Positions 1 to 7,440 are shown, numbered from the stretch's first letter. The stretch is 64,000 nt of DNA from CAXRDE01 sp964229355 (GCA_964229355.1 CAXRDE010000023.1:310001-374000), one strand, 5' to 3'. Translations and numbers: made by a program. Notes: generated from the letters alone by a model not told the origin.

Positions 1-1
1 T

Positions 2-75
2 CTCAGATCATGACACAAGTTGTCACGTTCTGAATATAGGATAGGTAATGCGCGGCAATGCGCGACACATCTGAG
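2..75. other. Possible folded RNA element with closing stem
   Basis: Positions 2-8 (CTCAGAT) are the exact reverse complement of 69-75 (ATCTGAG), which is followed by TTTT on the plus strand. Inside it are a small hairpin (TGACA 11-15 with TGTCA 21-25) and two GCGC blocks that could pair. This could be the 3' part of a small RNA or a long terminator whose source gene lies outside the window. Positions 76-155 contain nothing I can name. Structure is inferred by eye only. Confidence 0.2.
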
Positions 76-155
76 TTTTAATAAGAAACAAAAAAAAGCT
101 TAATAATTTATCGGCTGTAGAGCTGTCGAGAAACTTAGGGGCTATCGCTCACGGA

Positions 156-515
156 TTAGCGCCCATCCCACTGGGACATAGCCCAGTACACCAGGGCCAC
201 GGGCAGCACCATGCCAAGGCTTGCGCCCAGGGCAACACCGCCGCCCACCGAGCGTCCGGCACTGTGAGCAATCCAACCGCCCAGACCCCCGCCCACCGTC
301 GCCGAAGCAGCCATCATGGCTCCCACCCGAACGTCAGCGCGGTCCCAAAAGCTTCCGCGCGGGGGAAGTTCAGGATCGTAGACTGGTTTTTCTGATTGAT
401 ACACATCGGAAGCAAAAGCAAGCGCTACAGGATTTGCGTAGGCCACAGCCGCAACCCGCCGTGAAGAAGGGGTAGGCATTGCAGAATGAAAAGAGGTTGA
501 AGTGGCGTAAATCAA
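156..515 (-). CDS. Small glycine-rich membrane protein, unknown function
   Basis: A 119-residue protein that I do not recognise. The N-terminal half is polar. The C-terminal half (about residues 65-115) has two hydrophobic, glycine- and alanine-rich stretches that look like a helical hairpin in the membrane, with glycine-zipper spacing. The start is a TTG at 515; on the minus strand a GGGAG lies 9 bases before it, which supports it. It lies 67 bases downstream of phaC on the same strand and may be co-transcribed with the PHA genes, but nothing in the sequence ties it to PHA metabolism. Confidence 0.55.
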   Translation of the reverse strand: MIYATSTSFHSAMPTPSSRRVAAVAYANPVALAFASDVYQSEKPVYDPELPPRGSFWDRADVRVGAMMAASATVGGGLGGWIAHSAGRSVGGGVALGASLGMVLPVALVYWAMSQWDGR

Positions 516-582
516 AATGTATCGCTCCCGATGGTTTCTGATTTAACTTATAGAACGTTTCTTATTAAACTTTCCTTAATAT

Positions 583-1611
583 TCAAAACATTCCATAAAA
601 AGCCAGGAGCTGTTGCCACAATTGTTGGGCACTCCGCCCCACCACAAGACCAATATGCCCCCCGGGAATGGGATAAGGGTGATAGTCAGCCTGTGAAAAG
701 ACACGGGCTCCTACGGCTAAGCTTTCGGCGGGAATAATCCAGTCTTTCTCGGCGGCGACCGCAAGAACGGGACAGTGCACCTGTGCAAAGTCAAAGGTGT
801 AAGCCCCCAGATTGAAGCGAGAAGCCAGCAGATCCTCGCGATACAGCACACTCTCTAAAAACTCAAAAAATACTTGTGCAGGCACATCTGGGGTATCGTT
901 GGACCATTTTTCAACGGGTAAAAAATGGTTGAGAAACTGCGGGTCGTGTTGGTTTTTCCAAAAATCTCGCTCTTTTTTAACCGCAGCAGCGGGCTTAACC
1001 GTATTAAAAAAGTTTTTGAGCAAGCGTCCCGAAATCAATTGTCCGCGTAAAAACTCACGGTCAAGCTCTTGCGCCTGGGCAATTTTCTGCAGCACCCCCG
1101 CTTCGGTGCGCCCTAAAATGGGGGTGAGCAACACCAGTTTTGAAACATCCTGGGGACGATAGGCGGTGTAAAGCGCGGCAAAAGTTGCACCCATACAATA
1201 CCCCAGGATATCGATTTGGGTTTGCCGGTGCCGCCGTTGGACTTTTCTAACACAGCGGCGCAGGGTTTCACACACCAAATCGGTTAAATGGGCCTGCCCC
1301 ATTTCAGGACTGGGGGAGCCCCAGTCCAGCAAGTACACATCAAAACCATTTTGACAAAGGTACTCAATCAGAGATCGACCTGGGCGAAGGTCAAAAATGT
1401 AGGGGCGGTTAATTAATGAATAGACCAAAAGAAGTGGGCGAGACACATCGCTTTGAGAAGGATAATGGTAGAGACGATGAACGCCTTCCTGATAAATCGT
1501 TTCTCGCGGTGTAACACCCACTTCAATAGCGTCAGGGTCCCCTATGTATTCCAGACCGTGTTTTAAGCGAATTTTAGCTTGTTCAAACAGGGTATTCACC
1601 GTGTTATCCAT
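583..1611 (-). CDS. phaC: Poly(3-hydroxyalkanoate) synthase, class III/IV-like
   Basis: Polymerises 3-hydroxyacyl-CoA into PHA storage polyester at the granule surface. An alpha/beta-hydrolase fold with a lipase-like box GYCMG supplies the nucleophile cysteine (Cys142 counted from the upstream ATG at 1620). The Asp is in EKDW (about 293) and the His in GGHIG (about 322), completing the Cys-Asp-His triad. At about 345 residues it matches the short class III/IV synthases rather than the ~590-residue class I enzymes. The ATG at 1620 has AAGG directly against it, whereas the ATG three codons later (1611) has AAGGA 8 bases upstream, so 1611 is preferred. It follows the phasin-like gene by 16-25 bases, so the two form an operon. 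Confidence 0.88.
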   Translation of the reverse strand: MDNTVNTLFEQAKIRLKHGLEYIGDPDAIEVGVTPRETIYQEGVHRLYHYPSQSDVSRPLLLVYSLINRPYIFDLRPGRSLIEYLCQNGFDVYLLDWGSPSPEMGQAHLTDLVCETLRRCVRKVQRRHRQTQIDILGYCMGATFAALYTAYRPQDVSKLVLLTPILGRTEAGVLQKIAQAQELDREFLRGQLISGRLLKNFFNTVKPAAAVKKERDFWKNQHDPQFLNHFLPVEKWSNDTPDVPAQVFFEFLESVLYREDLLASRFNLGAYTFDFAQVHCPVLAVAAEKDWIIPAESLAVGARVFSQADYHPYPIPGGHIGLVVGRSAQQLWQQLLAFYGMF

Positions 1612-1636
1612 AGGGGCCATCCTTGACTATTGAATC

Positions 1637-1948
1637 TTAAGCTTTGGGGGTCATCATGCGTTCGGCAAGATCAAAGCTTTTTTCCACCATATCCATTTGG
1701 GCTTTCCAGAGCATGTTTTCACCGGGAATCATGGTGTTCCATAATTCTGCCATATTTTTCGTGGTTTCGCGTTGAATTTTTTCAACAGCTTTGAAATAGT
1801 CTAAAGACGCTTTTTGGGTGGCTTGCATGTTGGCCATCATCATTTCGCCCATTTGCGCGGGCACTTTCATCCAGGTGTCCATGGTTTCTTTTACTTCATT
1901 CATGGAGGGGATTTGTTGAGTATTTTCTTTTTTGGTTTGGGTTGTCAT
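1637..1948 (-). CDS. Phasin-like granule protein or short PHA synthase partner
   Basis: A 103-residue, Met- and Lys-rich protein predicted to be almost entirely amphipathic helix, as in phasins that coat PHA granules. The first 15 residues are polar and flexible; residues 20-100 form the helical part. Its position immediately upstream of phaC also fits a shortened PhaE/PhaR-type subunit, since class III and IV synthases need such a partner, but it is much shorter than those proteins. AAGGA lies about 11 bases before the ATG. Phasin is the more likely call; the subunit role is an alternative. Confidence 0.65.
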   Translation of the reverse strand: MTTQTKKENTQQIPSMNEVKETMDTWMKVPAQMGEMMMANMQATQKASLDYFKAVEKIQRETTKNMAELWNTMIPGENMLWKAQMDMVEKSFDLAERMMTPKA

Positions 1949-1996
1949 GGGATTTATTTTCCTTTTTCAGTGATGTGCCTTTAGCATAAACACCAG

Positions 1997-2030
1997 TGCT
2001 TACACAGGACTTACAAAAAACTTGTAAGCA
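1997..2030. promoter_or_regulatory. Repeated CTTACA / TGTAAG half-sites upstream of the phasin gene
   Basis: TGCTTACA (1997-2004) is the exact reverse complement of TGTAAGCA (2023-2030). Between them another CTTACAA (2010-2016) pairs with TTGTAAG (2022-2028). Three half-sites within 34 bases, 50-80 bases before the phasin start and in the divergent gap shared with rpsP, look like a regulator binding site. An alternative is a hairpin in the phasin leader. Confidence 0.35.
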
Positions 2031-2173
2031 ACAAACGCGGTAAATACTCTTGTCGTTAACCCAAAAATCGCCTAAACTGTAGGTTTAAAGGTCCATAACT
2101 TGCTCTTTATTAACGCTTATGTCTGAGCAAAGCCTATTCATATTTGAAACATATATTCTGAGGTATTCACCCC

Positions 2174-2425
2174 ATGGTCAAAATTAGACTGAAACGTTTC
2201 GGGTCCAAAAAGAAGCCCGTATACCGTATCGTTGTTATCGACTCTCGCTCTCGTCGTGATGGTCGCCCTATTGAAGAAATTGGTTTTTATGATCCCCGTA
2301 AAAACCCTGCAGAAGTTCGCATTGACACTGAAGCCTATGCCAAGTGGCTGAAAAATGGCGCTAGCCCTACTGAGACCGTTGAGCGCATTGCCAAGAACTA
2401 CAGCCCCGCAGAAGCTCAGGTTTAA
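2174..2425 (+). CDS. rpsP: 30S ribosomal protein S16
   Basis: Small-subunit ribosomal protein S16, needed for 30S assembly. The 83-residue length and the N-terminal signature MVKIRLKRFGSKKKPVYRIV are typical, as is the DGRPIEEIGFYDP segment. It heads the block and is followed after three bases by the KH-domain gene khpA, the arrangement seen in Gram-positive bacteria and Cyanobacteria. The usual next genes, rimM and trmD, are absent here. Confidence 0.97.
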   Translation: MVKIRLKRFGSKKKPVYRIVVIDSRSRRDGRPIEEIGFYDPRKNPAEVRIDTEAYAKWLKNGASPTETVERIAKNYSPAEAQV

Positions 2426-2428
2426 GCG

Positions 2429-2689
2429 ATGTCCCTGAATGAAGCGGTGGAGACAATCGTTAAGCTTCTGGTAAAAAACCCTGATGAGGTCTCTGTAGAA
2501 ACCTCTCTGTTAGAAACCGAAGACGAAAACGATTTAGAGCAATTGGAAATTTCTCTGCAAGTCCACCCAGACGATCGGGGTCGTATTATTGGGCGACGCG
2601 GCAAAACCATCAATGCCTTAAGAACCCTTGTCAAGGCGGCTGCCATTAAACAAGACAAGCGCATTAACATTGAAGTTGTCGACAACTAA
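2429..2689 (+). CDS. khpA: KH-domain RNA-binding protein KhpA
   Basis: An 86-residue single KH-domain protein. The GXXG loop is seen as GRRG at residues 55-58 in IIGRRGKTI, preceded by the basic/aliphatic strands of the fold. The family binds RNA, often as a partner of KhpB/Jag, and is implicated in cell-size control and small-RNA work in Firmicutes. Three bases separate it from rpsP, so the two are probably co-transcribed. A hairpin follows it before the sigma-factor gene. Confidence 0.92.
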   Translation: MSLNEAVETIVKLLVKNPDEVSVETSLLETEDENDLEQLEISLQVHPDDRGRIIGRRGKTINALRTLVKAAAIKQDKRINIEVVDN

Positions 2690-2720
2690 AACGTCGCGCA
2701 CCCAATTCATGAAGCTTTTT

Positions 2721-2752
2721 ATATGGGCGAAGCCACAGGGTTTCGCCCATAT
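2721..2752 (+). terminator. Hairpin between khpA and the sigma-factor gene
   Basis: An 11-bp perfect stem (atatgggcgaa, 2721-2731, pairing with 2742-2752) with a 10-base loop. The downstream tract is only weakly T-rich, so it may be a leaky terminator or an mRNA processing and stability element. It ends 17 bases before the next start codon. Confidence 0.5.
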
Positions 2753-2769
2753 TTGCATAAGGAGCATCT

Positions 2770-3522
2770 ATGGCTTCCGCTGATACCTCTGCGTTAAAAA
2801 GCCTCTGGCAACAGTATCAAAACCACCAGGACTCAGACGCCAGAGCAGCACTGATTACCCACTATTTGTATCTGGTCAAGTATGCAGTGGGTCGCATGTT
2901 GGTCCATCTACCCGCCCATTTAGAGGCCGATGATCTCACGGGATACGGCTTAATGGGACTGATTCAGGCCGTCGAAAAATTCGATCTGGCCCGCAATATT
3001 CGCTTTGAAACCTTTGCGGCACAGCGCATTCGCGGCGCGATTTTAGATCAATTGCGCAGTCTGGACTGGCTTCCTCGCTCTTTGCGCCAAAAAGCAAAGG
3101 CCATTGAGCAAGCCATACAAGCCCTGGAACAAAGCACAGGCAAAAATCCCAGTGAAGCCGAAATTGCCCAACAGCTCCATATCGACCTCGACACTTTACA
3201 CACCTGGTTGTCTGAAACCTCTTTTCTCATGCTTTCCTTTGACTATGTACTGTCTTCAGACAGCGGCGACACGTTTTCCCTGGGCGATACCCTGGCGGAT
3301 CCCCAACCTGGCCCGGCAGAACAAACCCATAAGCAGCTTTTAAAAGCTGATCTGCACCGGGCCCTGGAGCACCTGAATGAGCGAGAGCAGCAGCTCATCT
3401 CGCTTTACTACTATGAAGGCCTGACCCTTAAAGAAATTGGACGGGTTTTAAAGGTCAGTGAAGCCAGGGTCTGTCAATTGCATGCCAAAGCCTTACACCA
3501 CCTGCGTTCCGCCCTCCAATAA
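2770..3522 (+). CDS. RNA polymerase sigma factor, FliA/WhiG (sigma-28) family
   Basis: A 250-residue alternative sigma factor. Region 2 lies at about residues 25-95 (HYLYLVKYAVGRM and a segment ending in RIRGAILDQLRSLDWLPRS, the FliA/WhiG hallmark). Region 3 is at about 100-150. Region 4 is at about 200-248, with the helix-turn-helix GLTLKEIGRVLKVSEARVCQL. Sigma-28 factors read late flagellar and chemotaxis promoters, or sporulation or motility genes in relatives. No flagellar gene lies nearby; instead it sits between rpsP-khpA and infC. The start ATG at 2770 has AAGGAG 7-12 bases upstream. Confidence 0.88.
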   Translation: MASADTSALKSLWQQYQNHQDSDARAALITHYLYLVKYAVGRMLVHLPAHLEADDLTGYGLMGLIQAVEKFDLARNIRFETFAAQRIRGAILDQLRSLDWLPRSLRQKAKAIEQAIQALEQSTGKNPSEAEIAQQLHIDLDTLHTWLSETSFLMLSFDYVLSSDSGDTFSLGDTLADPQPGPAEQTHKQLLKADLHRALEHLNEREQQLISLYYYEGLTLKEIGRVLKVSEARVCQLHAKALHHLRSALQ

Positions 3523-3560
3523 AAAAGCATTTAAATCGCGTAGGCTTATGCTACAAGTTA

Positions 3561-3569
3561 TGATATAAT
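3561..3569 (+). promoter_or_regulatory. Extended -10 promoter for infC-rpmI-rplT
   Basis: TGaTATAAT is a perfect extended -10 element. No good -35 hexamer is visible 17 bases upstream, which is common for extended -10 promoters. Transcription would start near 3576, leaving a leader of about 60 bases before the proposed infC start at 3635. Confidence 0.55.
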
Positions 3570-3634
3570 GCACTTTGTGCTTTGTGTCATGGATGCAAAC
3601 TCCCATCATTTTGAAAGGCAGGATATAGAACGTC

Positions 3635-4171
3635 ATATCCCGTAATACTAACCCCAACCGATCCTTACCCGTGAACGAGAGCATTCGCGCTCAAGAAGTC
3701 CGGCTGATTGCCAGCGATGGCGAATCCTTAGGTGTTGTTTCAACCCGAGACGCCCTGAGTCAGGCCAAAGAACAGGGCCTCGACCTGGTGATGGTGACCG
3801 CAGCATCAAACCCTCCCGTTTGTAAGCTTTTAGACTATGGTCGTCACCGCTACGAGCAAGAAAAACGCAAAAAGGACGCGAGAAAGAAGCAGCAAGGCGC
3901 CAGCCTTAAAGAAATCACCCTCAGTTACAAAATTGGGGAACATGATTATCAAGTGCGTCTCAAGCGGCTCGATAAGTTTTTGGTGCAGGGTCATAAAGTA
4001 AAAATGACGGTGCGTTTAAGAGGCCGTGAAGCACAACATTCGAATTTGGCAATTGATCTTTTACGGCGTTTTGCCAAAGATGTAGAAGAAATTTCTATAT
4101 TTGAGCGGGAGCCCAAACTAGAGGGCTATCGCATTATTATGATATTAGCCCCTAAAAAGGAAAATAAGTAG
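3635..4171 (+). CDS. infC: Translation initiation factor IF-3, probably starting at AUA
   Basis: IF-3 binds the 30S subunit and rejects wrong initiator tRNA and non-standard start codons. The N-domain (RAQEVRLIASDGESLGVV) is followed by the PPVCKLLDYGRHRYE motif, a Lys-rich linker and the C-domain. The first standard start in frame is GTG at 3671, but it has no Shine-Dalgarno site and cuts into the conserved N-terminus. In-frame codons before it (ISRNTNPNRSLP) look like the N-terminal extension of IF-3 proteins. They run back to a TAG at 3626. The only reasonable start there is ATA at 3635, with AGGA (3620-3623) 11 bases upstream. A rare AUU/AUA-type start is the known autoregulatory device of infC. 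GTG 3671 is the conservative alternative. Confidence 0.85.
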   Translation: MSRNTNPNRSLPVNESIRAQEVRLIASDGESLGVVSTRDALSQAKEQGLDLVMVTAASNPPVCKLLDYGRHRYEQEKRKKDARKKQQGASLKEITLSYKIGEHDYQVRLKRLDKFLVQGHKVKMTVRLRGREAQHSNLAIDLLRRFAKDVEEISIFEREPKLEGYRIIMILAPKKENK

Positions 4172-4175
4172 CACA

Positions 4176-4388
4176 ATGAAAACAAAAATGAAAACCAACC
4201 GCGCAGCTGCTAAGCGCTTTCGCCTTTCCGGCAGTGGCAAACTGATGCGCCGTAAAGCGGGCAAAGCCCACATTCTGACCAAAAAAAGCGAAAAGCGTAA
4301 GCGTCGCTTATCAACCATGGCCGTTGTTGTCGAAGGAGACGCCCGTCGCACGGAACTACAATTGCCTTACCCTAAATATTTGCGCTAG
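4176..4388 (+). CDS. rpmI: 50S ribosomal protein L35
   Basis: A 70-residue basic ribosomal protein of the large subunit. The signature KTNRAAAKRFRLSGSGKLMRRKAGKAH is typical of L35, and it sits in the universal infC-rpmI-rplT order. It starts 4 bases after the infC stop, so translation is probably coupled. Confidence 0.95.
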   Translation: MKTKMKTNRAAAKRFRLSGSGKLMRRKAGKAHILTKKSEKRKRRLSTMAVVVEGDARRTELQLPYPKYLR

Positions 4389-4406
4389 ATACCAAGGAGA
4401 TAAACC

Positions 4407-4763
4407 ATGCGAGTTAAAGGTGGTATCGTCACCAGAAGACGTCACAAAAAAATTCTGAAGTTGGCCAGAGGTCACCGTGGAAGTTTGCACAAACTTTTTC
4501 GCCCTGCCAAAGAATCCGTATTTAAAGCATTAAGACACGCAACCGTTCACCGCAAGCTGAAAAAGCGCGACTTCCGTCGCCTGTGGATCACCCGTATCAA
4601 TGCTGCAGTTCGTGCTGAAGGCATGAGCTATAGTGCTTTCATGAACGGTCTGAAAAAAGCAGAAATCAACATGAACCGTAAAATGCTCTCCGAGCTGGCG
4701 ATTCATGACGCTGCTACATTCAGCAAACTGGTAGAAACAGCAAAGTCTAAACTGGCTGCTTAA
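4407..4763 (+). CDS. rplT: 50S ribosomal protein L20
   Basis: A 118-residue assembly protein of the large subunit and a known autogenous regulator of this operon in other bacteria. It begins MRVKGGIVTRRRHKKILKLA and carries the RDFRRLWITRINAA motif characteristic of L20. AAGGAG lies 7 bases before the ATG. The operon terminator appears to lie inside the start of the next gene (4791-4824). Confidence 0.96.
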   Translation: MRVKGGIVTRRRHKKILKLARGHRGSLHKLFRPAKESVFKALRHATVHRKLKKRDFRRLWITRINAAVRAEGMSYSAFMNGLKKAEINMNRKMLSELAIHDAATFSKLVETAKSKLAA

Positions 4764-4773
4764 TTCACTACCC

Positions 4774-5835
4774 TTGAAAAACTTTCTGAAGGTCAAAGCC
4801 GAGTCTCTCGGTTTTGACCTTTTTGGCGTAACCACTCCCTTGCCAGGACAGCACATCGATAGTTATCGCACCTGGTTGTCTGAAGGCATGCATGGCGAGA
4901 TGCATTATTTAGAGCGTCATTTGCCCATCAAAGAAAATCCTTTATTGCTTCTGCCGGAGATGCGGTCCATTGTGGTGGTGGCCTGCAATTACTGGACCCC
5001 CCCACCTTCTGAACTGGCCGCGTCTGTGGCAAGCTATGCCCGGGGAGACGATTACCACGGCTTTATGAAAGATCTGTTAGAGCAACTGGGCCAGGCAGCT
5101 CAGAGCGTGGACAGCAGCTTTCAATACCGCAGTTTTGTAGATTCCGGCCCCTTAATGGAGCGAGATTTAGCACAACGGGCGGGCCTGGGCTGGCAGGGCA
5201 AAAACACCTGTCTTATTCATCCGCAAAAAGGCTCATGGTTTCTGCTGGGCTGTCTGCTCACCAATGCAGCCCTGGAACCCGACCGCCCTTTTGACAGCTT
5301 TCACTGTGGCTCCTGCACCCGCTGTATTGATGCCTGCCCTACCGGAGCTCTGGTAGAGCCTCACCGCTTAGATGCGCGCCAATGCATTGCCTATTGGACC
5401 ATTGAACAACGGGAAGAGATTCCAGAAACCCTTCGAGAGCCGATCGGAGAGTGGCTGTTTGGCTGCGATATCTGTCAGCAGGTCTGCCCGTGGAATCAGC
5501 GCTTTGCCACACCAAGCCCTCATGAGGCCTTTCAACCCAGAGAGTGGTTACATCAGGCTCAACTCGAGGAGCTCATTGTGTTGAGCGAACATGAATTCAT
5601 GCGCAAGATTGCTCCCAAAAGCCCGCTCAAACGGCCTAAGTATCGGGGTTTTTTACGCAATGTCTCCGTGGTGATGGGCAATCAAGGGCGAGCTGCCTTT
5701 GTGCCTACCCTACGTTTAGCCAGAGCACATCATGCGGAAGACGCCATGCTTAAACATCATTTAGATTGGGCACTCGCACGCTGTGAAAGCGCTCAAAATA
5801 CCCTGCCAGGAGAACCTCACCATGCGAGCACCTGA
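4774..5835 (+). CDS. queG: Epoxyqueuosine reductase
   Basis: A cobalamin- and 4Fe-4S-dependent enzyme that makes the last step of queuosine in tRNA (epoxyqueuosine to queuosine). At 353 residues it has the N-terminal AESLGFDLFGV signature. Two ferredoxin-like clusters are present: CGSCTRCIDACPTGAL and GCDICQQVCPWN. A C-terminal helical tail follows. The start is TTG at 4774 because no other start lies before the conserved LGF segment. There is no clear ribosome-binding site and the start is only 10 bases after rplT, so it may depend on translation of rplT. Its first codons overlap a strong terminator hairpin. A queuosine-precursor transporter lies at 16542. Confidence 0.92.
   Translation: MKNFLKVKAESLGFDLFGVTTPLPGQHIDSYRTWLSEGMHGEMHYLERHLPIKENPLLLLPEMRSIVVVACNYWTPPPSELAASVASYARGDDYHGFMKDLLEQLGQAAQSVDSSFQYRSFVDSGPLMERDLAQRAGLGWQGKNTCLIHPQKGSWFLLGCLLTNAALEPDRPFDSFHCGSCTRCIDACPTGALVEPHRLDARQCIAYWTIEQREEIPETLREPIGEWLFGCDICQQVCPWNQRFATPSPHEAFQPREWLHQAQLEELIVLSEHEFMRKIAPKSPLKRPKYRGFLRNVSVVMGNQGRAAFVPTLRLARAHHAEDAMLKHHLDWALARCESAQNTLPGEPHHAST
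4791..4824 (+). terminator. Intrinsic terminator inside the queG 5' coding region
   Basis: A 13-bp stem (4791-4803 with 4807-4819, one G-T pair) with a 3-base loop, followed by TTTTT at 4820-4824. It is well placed to end infC-rpmI-rplT, but it lies at codons 6-17 of queG. These same codons encode the conserved LGFDLFGV segment. Translating ribosomes would melt it, so it may work as an attenuator for queG. Confidence 0.7.
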
Positions 5836-6397
5836 GTCCGTCCTGAAGCCACGCATCCTTGTGTACGGCTTTGAAGCTTTTTTAGATTACCCTGACAATA
5901 TCACCCAAAAAATCGTTCAGGCCCTTCAGATAAAGAATGCCTTTGCCAACGTCTTTTATAAAGTGCTTGCGGTGGACTTTGAAGCAGATATTTTTAGCGG
6001 GCCCGTCGAACAGATTCAGCCGCAACTGGTATTGGGCATGGGGCAATACCCACGGGGCACAAAAATTCGCATTGAGCGCAAGGCCTACAATTGGCAGCGT
6101 GACAAAATCCGCCTGGACACCCACAACGGCCCCATTGATCCCAATGGTCCGGCCCAGACAGTCCCCAATTGGTCGATTGCCCCCAACGCCATGAGCTGGC
6201 GCAGCTATAACGCAGGGCGTTATGTGTGCAATTATTCCATGTACCAGATGTGCCAACTGAGTCAACAACACCGCTTTCGCTACGCTTTTTTGCACATTCC
6301 CAGAGACATGGACCTACAACAGGCCGTAGGCTTTATTGAGAACTGCTTAGTGCACGAAGGAGCCAGCCCCCATGAAAGCCTTACTCAACTCTCTTGA
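5822..6397 (+). CDS. Pyrrolidone-carboxylate peptidase (C15)-like protein
   Basis: A 191-residue protein resembling pyroglutamyl peptidase, which removes N-terminal pyroglutamate. Visible family features are RILVYGFEAF near the N-terminus and RIERKAYN, which carries the Glu of the catalytic site. NAGRYVCN holds the nucleophile Cys (about residue 135) and FLHIP the His (about 157), so all three catalytic residues are kept. The GFxPF start motif and middle region diverge, so substrate is uncertain. ATG 5822 is chosen over an earlier in-frame ATG because AGGAG lies 8 bases upstream. It overlaps queG by 14 bases and the next gene by 26, so it is translationally coupled. Confidence 0.72.
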   Translation: MRAPESVLKPRILVYGFEAFLDYPDNITQKIVQALQIKNAFANVFYKVLAVDFEADIFSGPVEQIQPQLVLGMGQYPRGTKIRIERKAYNWQRDKIRLDTHNGPIDPNGPAQTVPNWSIAPNAMSWRSYNAGRYVCNYSMYQMCQLSQQHRFRYAFLHIPRDMDLQQAVGFIENCLVHEGASPHESLTQLS

Positions 6398-7352
6398 TGA
6401 CCTGCTAAACGAAACCGTTATTTTCGGTTATGACCGCATTGGCTATGCTTTACGCCAGCCCTTATGGGATCCTGAGGAAACCAACGTGGACATGTCAGGT
6501 AAAGTATGCGTGGTGACAGGGGCGAATTCGGGTCTTGGCTACGCCACCGCGCGGGCATTGGCTCACAAAGGCGCACGGGTGATTATGGCCTGCCGCAGTG
6601 AGCAACGCGGCACCGAAGCCCAACAAAAGCTAATGGCCACCACCGGCAACGTAAATATTGAACTGGAGTTGGTAGATCTCAGTCGCCCTGAAGACGTACG
6701 GGCTTTTGTAGAGCGCCTCAGGACCCGTTACCCCTCCCTTGATGTGCTCATCAATAACGCCGGCGCTCTCTTTAACCACCGAGAAGAAACCCCTGAGGGC
6801 TTTGAAAAAACCTTTGCCACCGATTTATTGGGCCCTTATTTATTGACGCGATTGCTGATTCCCCTGCTCGAAAAGGCCCCCGAAGCCCGCATTATTAATG
6901 TCTCTTCAGGAGGCATGTATTTTGGCAAACTGCATGTCAAAGACCTGCAGTTCAACAAGCGTTCTTATAACGGTCCCATGGCCTATGCCGAAGCCAAGCG
7001 GGGCCTGATGATTTTAACGCAGTTATGGGCAAAGGCCCTTGAACACAGCAACATCACCGTAAACGCCATGCATCCTGGCTGGGCGGATACCCCCGGTGTG
7101 GCCAGTTCACTCCCTGGTTTTCGCCAATTGACCCGCTGGGTTTTACGCACCCATGAAGAAGGCGCAGACACCATTGTCTGGCTGGCGGTAAAGCCTGATT
7201 TGCAAGCAAGCGGGCGCTTCTTTTTTGACCGCAAGCCCCGTGAGGTGTACCGCCTGCCCTCTACCCGCAGTTCTCTCTCTGAGATCGAACAGTTTTGGCA
7301 GTACCTGGGTGAGCTTACCGACGGCGCAGAGCCCTTCCCCTACGGCTATTAA
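6372..7352 (+). CDS. Short-chain dehydrogenase/reductase
   Basis: A 326-residue NAD(P)-dependent oxidoreductase of the classical SDR superfamily. The Rossmann glycine motif is TGANSGLG (about residues 49-56), the structural motif NNAG is at about 127, and the active-site YxxxK appears as YAEAK (about 204) with the preceding Ser in VSSGG. The extra N-terminal ~45 residues and the C-terminal tail rich in FFFDRKPR resemble the DHRS12/retinol-dehydrogenase-like group. Substrate cannot be read from sequence. GAAGGAG lies upstream of the ATG, inside the end of the C15-like gene. Confidence 0.85.
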   Translation: MKALLNSLDDLLNETVIFGYDRIGYALRQPLWDPEETNVDMSGKVCVVTGANSGLGYATARALAHKGARVIMACRSEQRGTEAQQKLMATTGNVNIELELVDLSRPEDVRAFVERLRTRYPSLDVLINNAGALFNHREETPEGFEKTFATDLLGPYLLTRLLIPLLEKAPEARIINVSSGGMYFGKLHVKDLQFNKRSYNGPMAYAEAKRGLMILTQLWAKALEHSNITVNAMHPGWADTPGVASSLPGFRQLTRWVLRTHEEGADTIVWLAVKPDLQASGRFFFDRKPREVYRLPSTRSSLSEIEQFWQYLGELTDGAEPFPYGY

Positions 7353-7378
7353 AGCATAAGTTTAAACCTTTTTAAACC

Positions 7379-7424
7379 TTGCTTACCCCCTCAAAGCATG
7401 ATACATTTGCATAAATTGCGAAAT
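7379..7424 (+). promoter_or_regulatory. ars operon promoter and possible ArsR operator
   Basis: A -35 TTGCTT (7379-7384) and -10 TACATT (7402-7407) are spaced 17 bases apart. An imperfect inverted repeat with ATTTGC and GCGAAAT arms (7405-7424) overlaps the -10 and start point, where ArsR repressors usually bind. Just upstream, at 7361-7380, the 10-mer TTTAAACCTT is repeated in tandem. Confidence 0.4.
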
Positions 7425-7440
7425 ATAGAAATGAGTTGTT

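Noticed and set aside
7353..7440. TTTAAACCTT tandem 10-mer as a CRISPR or attachment site
   Set aside because: Only two copies and within the ars promoter area; no integrase or mobile gene nearby.
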